DNA from: Zanthoxylum bungeanum
Taxonomy: Eukaryota > Streptophyta > Magnoliopsida > Sapindales > Rutaceae
Direction of reading: 5' to 3'
DNA: 64,000 nt
Assembly (NCBI GenBank): GCA_019454045.1
Contig: SKCR01035535.1
Span: 124,001 to 188,000 of the forward strand
Shown one piece after another: positions 56,056-64,000 of the stretch. The translations under genes and the position numbers were made by a program. The first letter of the stretch is position 1, and each line of letters begins with the position of its first letter. The notes beneath the pieces are model-generated. The model saw only the letters and a program-made list of their open reading frames with translations. It was not told the origin of the DNA and made no database searches.

Positions 56056-56282
56056 TGGGATTCGTTGTCTTTCTTGCAACTCTACAAGGGTCACTACAAG
56101 TAAGGCTCTTCTTAATACGTCCTCTCTGCATCTCAGCATTCCACGCATCCGACTGGATGACTTCCGCTATCAACTTTGGTCGACCTCAAAAACCGAATGG
56201 TCTATGTACACACTGAGATAGCCTTCTTTCTCCAAGTCTTCCACCTGCTCCCGCAGGTCTCTGCACCCATTCGTGGCATACT

Positions 56283-56742
56283 CATTTGGGGCTTTTCATA
56301 TATGTGTTGTGTATTGATGTATATATGATTTTTATTAAATTTTGGATTGATTGGATTTGATCTTGACTTGTTTTGAACAAGATTGGACTAAATTGTAAAT
56401 CTTGAAAATTTATGGCCTTCTCGACAATTTTGTCTTTTAGTGCGGTTTTTGTTGAAATTTGTGTTTTAATGTATTGGACATATTAAATACATCTTGGTAA
56501 TGATTTTGAATCACTTAAAAATATATTTGACAATTTGAGGTCCAAAATGTAAAGTATTGGGGAAATTCAGTAATTAAGAAAACATTTGATTTCCTGGGTA
56601 AAAATTTCAGAAAATTTAAGTATTATGTGATTAAAATAAATAAGTTTATTTTAATTGTCCGAGAAAATTTTTTGAAATCGGAAAATTTAGATTTTCCGCG
56701 TTCCGCTGCGTTACCAAGTAATACCCCTATAAAACCCCTACA
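56283..56742 (+). repeat. 3' LTR of H, last 460 bases
   Basis: From TTTGGGGCTTTTCATATATG to AACCCCTACA it matches 49303-49763. It abuts K on the left. Confidence 0.88.
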
Positions 56743-57103
56743 GTTATGAATAAATCTTTCATTAAAGAATCAATAGTACTTAAGTTAAAAATAATTCGAG
56801 GGGCATAATGGATATTATGACCGGCTCTAATTATAAGATACTCGTGAAGGGTCAATCCGTATGTAATGACTATATTGACGGACACTGATGTAGTTCGGCA
56901 TATGTTATCCATCTACGGCAAAGAGAGTGAAACTTTAGGTTTTTAGTGAAATAACTCGAAGTTAATAATTCATAATATTTAATTTAAGAGTTTAGTTAAT
57001 ATTCCGAGATTATTAGAACTCGGAACCGTATGTCCATTTTTTCCCCGTGCTAGCTCGATATACTGTAACAAATTAAATATAATTGGATAGTCCAATTATA
57101 TAC

Positions 57104-57115
57104 TCATATATATAT

Positions 57116-57158
<43 letters not shown>
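57104..57158. repeat. (AT)n microsatellite in LTR I
   Basis: About 55 bases of nearly pure AT with one AA interruption. A TAATTGGA-TAG-TCCAATTA palindrome precedes it at about 57080-57098. Confidence 0.95.
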
Positions 57159-57162
<4 letters not shown>

Positions 57163-58084
57163 AATGGGATTAATAACATATTTTGTCACACATGTAACTT
57201 TATGTTATATTTAATATAAAGTTTTCATTAAATAAATGATTATAAGATAATCATTTAATTTAATGTATATATTAAATGATTTAATATATCATTTATGGTA
57301 AAGAAGAATTTTTTAAATATGATTTGAAAAATTCAACATTACATTAATAACATTTACACCTTTTATTTTGACAATTAAATGTTGTCATTATTATGGCAAT
57401 TAATATGTTGGTTGTTACAAAATTAAGTGGAGAAAGTGAAGGGTGGCCGAATTTATTGGTTGAAAAGCTTAGGGTTTTGTTTAATTTTTGACAATATTAA
57501 ACCTTAAGTATAAAAGGATAAAGATGTTATCTTTTACCCTAATTCATTCTTGAATAAATCTAGCCACCATTGTTCTTATTTTCTCTAAATTTTTGAAAGA
57601 AAAAGAAAAAGAACAAAAGAGAAAATAAAAATTCTAGTGTGACAAAAGTTTGTTTCAATCTCTAAAGAGTTTACAGATTTTGTTTTGTGAGTAAAGCCCA
57701 CGCTTCCTTTTGTTGGTAATGAGCTATAGTACTGAAGACTAATCAGAGTTGTTTTTGTCCAGAAAAATTGGGGAATATAAAGGGATATTTCAAGGGTGTT
57801 GTGAGGTTGTTTTTGTGAGAAAAATCAAACTTGAAACATCGCTACATCACACGCAAATAGGGGCTGATTTGGGTGAGATATGCGTTCGTTTTGGGTGCAA
57901 ATGGATCATATCTGAGCTGCTATTCAGAGGTTGTTTCGGGGCTGGAATATTGTTAAAAACAAAAGCAAAATAGAATACCAGGGGCTGGTCAGATTCAATC
58001 ATTAAAGGGAAAGGTAGAAAAAACAATTAAGGCCGATCCCAGTGCCTAAGGTGTTTCCGCTGCGCTAGGGAAGTGGTTCCTACA

Positions 58085-58600
58085 GCAAACACCACCCTCA
58101 GAGACTGACCAAATCAAGATCATCATCAAGGGCATCAAGCCCTCATTTACATTGAACTAAGGAGAATGACCTCCATGATCTCCGAATTTCGACAGCTGAG
58201 AGAGACAAAGATGGACATCATGGAGGAAAATGCTGAGAATCGGAAATTCTACAGCCAGAACATGAAAATTGTTGAAGGACCTTCTGGAACAAAGGCATGT
58301 CCTGCAGAAATAATATCAATCAGAAACATAAGATCTTCAAACCTTGGCAGACCTCAGTCAAAGGTGTTTGAGAAATTGGAAAGACAAGGTCTGTTGAAAC
58401 CCCTAAAACCTTAAACGTTTCCAAACCCAATACCCTACTACCTCAACCTCAATCAATACTGCTACTTCCACCAGCAAAAGAAACATGACACTAATAATTG
58501 CCCCTACCTCAAACATGAGATTCAAGACTTGATCGATGGAGGTGAGATACCTGATCATGAGGGATACCACCCATGGACATGATTATTTATTACATCTTCA
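58085..58600 (+). pseudogene. Tat/Ogre-like Gag, second part
   Basis: Continues from 46606: ETDQIKIIIKGIKPSFTL, then an 82-codon frame (58166-58414, MTSMISEFRQLRETKMDIME...), then YCYFHQQKKHDTNNCPYLKH, the zinc-binding C-x2-HQ-x3-HDTxxC motif of Tat Gag, and IQDLIDGGEIPDH. Two or more stops are present. Protease and later genes do not follow. Confidence 0.8.
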
Positions 58601-59829
58601 TTTTCTTATTATGACTTTTTCAAAAATTTAAATGATAATAAAATTCAGTCTTTCTCAAGAATATTTCATCTCTCAATAAAAATGAGCATGTCTAGGGTAA
58701 TTTTTTAACTTTGGAATCATAGGCATAATATTATCCAAAACATTCACACTAAAACTTGCATTTAGAACTGTGTTGCTTAAAAGCCTGACATTCATTTAAC
58801 TCTCTTCCAAAGTTAAGGCTAATGCGACACTAAGTTAAGAAGATGACACAAATAAAAAATGAAGAGAAAAAGAAAAGGAAATAAAAAAAGAAAGAAAATG
58901 AAAAGAAAAAGAGAGAGAAAAAAAGGTGAATCCCATATATCTACTCCACTGTTTGGATTGTTTCGTAACAAGGAGTATCATGAACCCCACAAGTACTTCT
59001 GCATCAAAAGAAAACTCAAATATTAAGTATGCAAAGCAACTTGAGTTGGTGAAATTATTGAGTAAATAGAGGCTCACATCATAAATATGGATAGCCTGAA
59101 CAAAAAGTGTGAGACATAACATGTTGATATCTCCGTGGAAAGCGTCATGACTCCTGCAATTCCTCAAGTCGAAGAACGGACATGAAACCAAAAAATCATA
59201 TGCACACATGCATACATACAAGTAACATCTCTTTTTCAGGTATACAATAAAATCCTCCAAGACACAGAGCATCCAAAATTAGAAGGTCGATATATGGGGG
59301 AGAAGGCCGTTTAAAATAGAATATGAGGGTGAAGCCCGCTTGGACGTGGTGGCTGGGGACAACTCTCACCAGGCAGCCAAGTTTTGGAAATGCACACAAC
59401 AGAAAGCGAAAAAAAGATCAGATAATGGACCACTCAGGAAATGGGAACAAGTCCTCAAGAATAGATCAACTGAATGGATCGGGAGATCTAAGGAATGAAT
59501 CCTTAGCAATAGAGAATGAATCCTCAAGAATGGAGCAACCGAATGGATCGAGAGACCAGTGTAATGAAGCCTTAGGAATAAAGAATGAATCCATAAGAAT
59601 GGAGCAATCAAATGGATCGGGAGACCTATGGTAAAAGCCTTAGGAATATGCCTCCTCAAAAATAGCCAAATGGATCGGGAGACTTAGGGAATGAAACCTT
59701 AGTAATATGGAATGAATCCTCAAGAATTAAATAACCAAATGGACTAGAGACCTAAGGAATGAAGCCTTAGGAATATGGAATGAATCCTTAAGAAAAACCG
59801 AATGGATCGGTAAACTTAAGGAATGAAAC
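58601..59829. other. non-coding stretch with purine tract and 69-bp array
   Basis: 58857-58925 is almost pure purine on the plus strand (GAAAAAG words). 59440-59830 holds six imperfect units with AATGGATCGGGAGAC at 59473, 59542, 59611, 59669, 59738 and 59801, mostly 69 bp apart. The minus-strand frames here are repeat by-products. The array abuts or overlaps the left end of the L LTR. Confidence 0.7.
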
Positions 59830-61719
59830 TGTAAGACACAGAGTAGCCCACAGGGGACTAAACCGGGGAATAAATGAGTTGCCACCCGGTGTGAACCAGG
59901 AAAATGATTTAAGGCCGTACTCACCCCTCGCAAGGGAAGACCTCAAATTGTTGGGTTCGAAATGGTCTCTTACTTATGCCACTTGTAATGAAAAGATTTG
60001 TGCAATAATCTAACCAAGTCTACGCAACATTCATACGCAAAAATAACCTACTTCTAAGTTCACGTGCATGGAAATAAAACCTATATCTAAGTTTGCATGC
60101 ATAAAAGTAAGTCGTCATAACGGCAAACACATAATAACACACAGTAATCTCATGAACTTATTTAATTATCAAACGCGAAAAATAAATAACAACCTAAACA
60201 TAAACATAAATTAAATTTCTAATGCAAAAGAAATAACTAATCATGCTCGGAAACAACCAACTAAATCATACATAAAAAATAAATAACATACTAAACGACT
60301 ACATCATGCTTAGAAAAATAAATAACATATTAAACGACTAAGTCACGCATAAACATAAGATTGGATGAAACGAAATTTGTGTGTCTCTCAAGTAGTACGT
60401 GGAGTTGTTTCGCAAGTACAAATCACACTACCGTCCATTCGGATTCGGCTACGAAATTTACGTCTGAGTTTCCATCCGATATACCGCAAGAGAGAACGCA
60501 TATTCCATTCATCCAAAGATCATATCATAAACCAATCAACAATACTCATGCGAAGTAAAATAAGAAAATAAATAAAAATAAAAGAGAATGAATAAAAAAG
60601 GGTACCCTTAGGTCTAACCTCTTAAGTCGTCTTTTGGAAGTGTGTTACACGGCCGTCGGAAGGGTTAATGCTCCGCAACTCCTCCGGTTTACTGGTTTGT
60701 TTTTTTCCTTCACTGCCTCACTGTTTTGGGCTGTTGTTTACTGCTATTTTTTGTCACTGTTTTTGCGGTAATTAAGTACAGTTTTCTGGATAGATTTGCG
60801 GTGGTTTATGACAGTTTTGCTGGGTGGATTTTCGGTGGTTAAGATGCAGTTCAGGGTCTAATTTTCGGTGGTTAAGATACAAGTTTTAGGGGCTGTTGTT
60901 TTGGTAGTTTCAGGTGCAGTTTGCGCGGATTAGGAGCTGATTGTGGGCGTGAATTGAAGGCAGTGCAGGGGCTGTTTATGGGCGTGAATTGAAGGTAGTG
61001 CAGGGGCTGTTTGTGGGCGTGAATTGAAGGTAGTGCAGGGGCTATTTGTGGGCGTGAATTAAAGGCAGTGCAGGGGCTGTTTGTGGGCGTGAATTAAAGG
61101 CAGTGCATGGGCTGTTTGTGGGCGTGAATTGCTTAGCCTTGAATGTGTTGGTTTAGGCTTCTTTTTATAGGCAAGGGTTGGGGTTTACCTTATGCGAATA
61201 GGGAAAGAATATTGTGTAATATGGGATATTTAATTTGTGTATCATAAGGAAATGATCTCTTCATTTTAGGAAGGTAAATTGATTTGATTTTATTTTATTT
61301 TATTTAGTTTAGGAATATGATTTAATTGGATTAGGAATGTGATTTATATGATTTGATTTGATTCTTTTAATCCGGGAAGGTGATTTATTTGGATTTCAAC
61401 ATGTGTTTAATGTGTGGATTTATTATTTTGGATGTGTTTTAATGGGCTTGGGCGTGAGCTAAGGGGATTTGGGCGTGGGTTTGGTTCTTTTTGGTGGGCT
61501 TGTTGTGTGTTGCGGGGGGTTTTTTGGGTCAAGGATATGTTTAAAACAGAGGTCCAACGAGCGAACCCACAGCTGAGCAAGCGAATTAAATCCAACAAGG
61601 TATCAATTTCTGACTCTTTCCTTCCGACGTCTGTTTCCCGTGACTTCCACAACTTAAAGAGTAGTGCCTCCATACGAGGCTCATCATCGGGACTTATATG
61701 CAAAAATGCAGTGCCTACA
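59830..61719 (-). repeat. 3' LTR of Tat/Ogre-like element L, minus strand
   Basis: The right end is firm: on the minus strand the PPT AAAGTGGGGGCGAC is followed by TGTAGGCACTGCATTTTTGC. The left end is approximate, placed by matches of 59850-59960 and 60370-60500 (reversed) to the plus-strand LTR at 20275-20400 and 19370-19500. TATA (CCTATAAAAAG) lies near 61170, about 545 bases in. A 35-bp array lies downstream of the TATA. Short frames near 60361 are opposite in sense to the LTR and match the reverse frame at 19298-19498 through LTR homology. Confidence 0.72.
60945..61131 (-). repeat. 35-bp tandem array in the L LTR
   Basis: Units GGGCGTGAATTGAAGGCAGT + GCAGGGGCTGTTTGT start at 60945, 60980, 61015, 61050, 61085 and 61120 (last partial). 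The position after the TATA box places it in the transcribed part of the LTR. Confidence 0.93.
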
Positions 61720-61735
61720 GTCGCCCCCACTTTGA
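61720..61735 (-). other. polypurine tract of L
   Basis: CATCAAAGTGGGGGCGAC on the minus strand abutting the LTR. Confidence 0.85.
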
Positions 61736-61849
61736 TGGGACTTGTGCAGTGTGTAATAGTGACAATCCTATCAAAGTTATGCAATGTATTTTTACTTACC
61801 TGGCTCGCCAGCTTCCACTTGACTTGCATGTTGCTTCGAACTGAGTTGA

Positions 61850-62930
61850 TACTATGGTGATGATGCAGTGGGCCTCGACCCTGGGACGCATCCCCATAAC
61901 TGCAACTGATGTGTGGGCCTCGACCCTATGACGCATCCCAAAAGTGATGATGATTGAATTCCTGGCTTGCCAGCTGCCACCTGACTTGCATGTTGCTTCG
62001 AACTGAGTTGATATGGTAGCGAGGTGCCTTGACCCATGGGCTTTATTCCCGAACCACCGAATGTGGGCTTTATTCCCAAACTGTGCTGATGATATAGTGG
62101 GCCTCGACCCTGGGACACATCCCAGAACTGCAACTGATGTGTGGGCCTCGACCTTGGGACACATCCTAAAACTGATGATGTAGTGGGTCATCGACCCTGA
62201 GACACATCCCGAAACTACAACTGCTGATGCAGTGGGTCCTCGACCTTGGGATGCATCCCAATAACTGCAACTGCCAACGGAGGCCTCGACCTTGGTACGC
62301 ATCCCAATACCACTGACAATGTGGGCCTCGATCCTGGGATGCATCCAAAAACTGATGATGTAGTGGGTGTTCGAATTTGGGACGCATCCCGGAACTACAA
62401 CAGACAACGGGGGCCTCGACCTTGGGACGCATCCCAATACTGCTGACAATGTGGGCCTCGACCCTGGGACGCATCCCAAAACTGATAATGTGGGCCGCGA
62501 CCCTGGGACTTATCCCAAAAAATACTGATGTGGGCCTCGCCCCCAAACTGATACTGATGTGGGCCTCGCCCCCCAAACTGATATTGATGTGGGCCTCGCC
62601 CTCAAACTGATGCTGATGTGGGCCTCGCCCCCAAACTGATATTGATGTGGGCCTCGACCCCAAACTGATACTGATGTGGGTCTCGCCCCCAAACTGATAC
62701 TGATATGGGCCTCGCCCCAAACCGATGCTGATGTGGGCCTCACCCCCAAACCGATACTGATGTGGGCCTCGCCCCCAAACTGATACTGATGTGGGCCTCG
62801 CCCCCAAACTGATGCTGACCCCCAAACTGATACTGATGTGGGCCTCACCCCCAAACTAATATTGATGTGGGCCTCGCCCCCAAACTGATACTGATATGGG
62901 CCTCGCCCCCAAACCGATACTGATGTGAAT
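61850..62930 (-). repeat. tandem array in the 3' UTR of L
   Basis: 61850-62520 has long irregular units around GTGGGCCTCGACCCTGGGAC, GCATCCC and ACTGATGATG. 62520-62930 is a regular 28-29-bp array (ACTGATACTGATGTGGGCCT + CGCCCCCAA), about 13 copies. Two units near 61800 and 61990 share a CTTGCATGTTGCTTCGAACT word. Minus-strand open frames up to 228 codons (61796-62825) are repeat artefacts. Confidence 0.9.
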
Positions 62931-63745
62931 GTTGCATATCAACATGATGTATTTCCTCTCACGAGATAATCCTGATGGCTTAAACATTTTTTCCATCATC
63001 AATGAATGCTTCGTGTTGAAACCAGAGAACCTTCAAAGCATTTAATATACTCAAATCTGATCGTTTGCATGAGTGATCTGAACTAGACTCCTAGTGTGTG
63101 TGTGCCAAGGCTCTTTCGCAGCTTAATCTCAGAGAATTGGATCAGTGGGTCTAACCAACCGAGATGTCTTGATCATACTCTGTGATTACTTCTTCGTACT
63201 CAACATGATATGGTTTTTTTTTCGTCTCTTTCTTTTCTTTCTTTTTATTTTGAACTTCTTTTTTCTCTTTTCTTTTTCTTTTTCTCTTTTCTTTCTTTCT
63301 CTTTTTTTTCGACACACCTACCTTTTAAGGTAGTATTTCTCCTCATGGTGTTCCTAATACTCGCGCATGGGTAGCTTCACGCTAATCGGTTATAGGTGGT
63401 CTATTTTTTTCTTTTTCTTTTCAGAGACTTTTTTCTTTGTTTCCAACCATATCATATGTCGTAGCTTAAGTAAACCAGGATAGACATCTAGGAAAACGGT
63501 CATTCACTGATCCGCCATCTTTTCAACTAGTCATCTCGCCGACTACTCAGGCTTCTACTGCTAAGACCCTGTAATCAAGTGCTCGCGAGTCTATCCGAGA
63601 TCAACCATTCAGAATACCGGACGAGAGCACATCTCACACTTATCGTTTCTAAGGTGTCACCATACATTAAACAATGTCATCACCGGACATATGCCTAACC
63701 ATCAAGGACTTCTCTCTCTCTCTCTTTTTTCACTGACTGAAATTC
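62931..63745. other. spacer in L 3' UTR
   Basis: No gene. 63210-63310 and 63400-63435 are pyrimidine tracts on the plus strand (CTTTTCTTT words). 63707-63726 is a short (CT)n. Confidence 0.6.
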
Positions 63746-63749
63746 TTCC

Positions 63750-63960
63750 TTTCAACTGTTGATAATGTGGGCGTCGCCCCCTGGGATTCATTTCCCGAAA
63801 CTGATACCGATGTGGGCCTAAACCCTGGGATTCCTTCCCAAAACCAATACGGATGTGGGCCTCAACCCTGGGATTATTCCCTGAAATTGATATTGATTCA
63901 TTTCTGAAACTAATGTGGGCCTCAACCCCGTAATTCATTCCTGAAACTGATACTAATATG
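63750..63960 (-). repeat. further diverged copies of the L array
   Basis: Four or five units with ATGTGGGCCTMAACCCTGGG and ATTCMTTCCC AAAC, related to 61850-62520. The element continues past the window end. Confidence 0.8.
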
Positions 63961-64000
63961 TTGCTACTTCTGGTTGGCTTGCCTTTGCCGCTTTCTTAAT

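Larger units (their letters stand above)
53989..56282 (-). mobile_element. Tat-like gypsy remnant K, minus strand, pol-less, with tandem arrays
   Basis: Left end: 3' LTR 53989-54803 (TGTTGACGG...CATCAACA), then a minus-strand PPT-like GAACTAGGGGATAGATG. Right end: Gag remnant on the minus strand at 56190-56282 (NGCRDLREQVEDLEKEGYL, the C-terminal zinc-binding region of Tat Gag). Between them are two tandem arrays (83 bp and 44 bp) and no pol. The right boundary is a deletion joined to the H 3' LTR. Confidence 0.75.
47370..56742 (+). mobile_element. copia element H, plus strand, 3' half replaced by later insertions
   Basis: 5' LTR 47370-49763, PBS, gag, PR, INT and part of RT, then a family-A LTR fragment (53547), element K (53989) and the last 460 bases of the H 3' LTR (56283-56742). 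The left flank is GATAT (47365-47369) and the right flank GTTAT (56743-56747), an imperfect TSD. RNase H and most of the 3' LTR were lost in a deletion joined to K. Inserted in LTR I. Confidence 0.85.
46612..58084 (+). repeat. solo LTR I, split by copia H, TSD GCAAA
   Basis: The left part is 46612-47369 and the right part 56743-58084, together about 2.1 kb. Ends are TATTGGGATATACG (first G of an expected TGTTGGG changed to A) and GTGGTTCCTACA. GCAAA flanks both sides (46607-46611, 58085-58089). The Gag frame of the Tat-like element continues across it, which supports the boundaries. TATA candidate: AGTATAAAAGG near 57509. It contains a 92-bp tandem duplication (about 46772-46956). Confidence 0.85.

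Noticed and set aside
55462..56173. Long overlapping minus-strand open frames (up to 228 codons), GSGLDFVPP-type repeats
   Set aside because: They lie wholly in the 83-bp and 44-bp tandem arrays in three frames at once; the openness comes from a stop-free repeat unit, not from coding.
58835..59399. Minus-strand frames with hydrophobic Phe/Ser-rich ends (possible membrane protein)
   Set aside because: The hydrophobic part is translation of a purine tract; no homologous domain and no promoter or exon signals.
59473..59815. Regularly spaced repeats that might suggest a CRISPR array
   Set aside because: The DNA is plant nuclear, the intervals are themselves repeated, and unit length varies; this is a minisatellite.
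60361..60571. Plus-strand frame similar to the minus-strand frame at 19298-19498
   Set aside because: Similarity follows from the two LTRs being homologous; the frame is antisense to both elements and has no known domain.
61796..62854. Minus-strand frames of 219-228 codons with GRGPHQYQFGGEAHIS repeats
   Set aside because: By-product of the 28-29-bp array in the L 3' UTR; several frames are open together and no domain is present.

Overview
The window is plant nuclear DNA, almost certainly from a eudicot. It is AT-rich and built nearly entirely of nested LTR retrotransposons, as in heterochromatic or pericentromeric DNA. I found no ordinary host gene, tRNA or rRNA. Copia elements are recognised by TGGTATCAGAGC-type primer-binding sites (initiator tRNA-Met) and gag-PR-INT-RT-RH order. 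Gypsy elements of the Tat/Ogre and Athila types are recognised by their PBS, polypurine tracts, Gag and integrase fragments. Boundaries were fixed mainly by TG...CA termini and 5-bp target-site duplications (TSDs).

Layout. The oldest layer is a plus-strand Tat/Ogre-like gypsy: RT at 2496-2665, RT/RNase H/INT at 9256-11134, INT C-terminus at 16329-16690, 3' UTR, then an LTR at about 18275-20468. That LTR is followed by its own PBS, a leader and a gag (45410-46606 and 58085-58600), so two elements appear to share one LTR head to tail. Into this layer went: copia E (2666-9255, TSD TCATC); copia F (11135-16328, minus, TSD AGAAG); copia A (20971-45404, minus, TSD GGGCC); and solo LTR I (46612-58084, TSD GCAAA), which is split by copia H (47370-56742). 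H in turn holds a family-A LTR fragment and a minus-strand Tat-like remnant K with 83-bp and 44-bp tandem arrays. The right end holds the 3' LTR and repeat-rich 3' UTR of another minus-strand Tat/Ogre-like element, L. The left edge is an LTR of the H family.

Centre of interest. Inside copia A sits gypsy B (23557-38047, minus, TSD CATCC), an Athila-like element with 2.2-kb LTRs. It has lost RT, RNase H and the integrase core. Downstream of its integrase remnant it carries two intact reading frames: a 182-residue protein of unknown function and a 189-residue intronless LOG-type cytokinin-activating enzyme with its catalytic motifs preserved. The U3 of both LTRs holds a dense cluster of G-box/ABRE (ACGTGGC) motifs upstream of a TATA box. 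B is itself broken by two solo LTRs with perfect TSDs (29032-30845, CTTCA; 32209-34822, GGTTC). The picture is a non-autonomous retrotransposon carrying a captured hormone gene and a stress- or light-type enhancer.

A second unusual feature is structural. Family A copies (E, A and solo LTR C) carry runs of near-perfect short palindromes whose loop is exactly three bases, usually TNG on the element's sense strand. Two of the LTR copies have lost precisely this segment.
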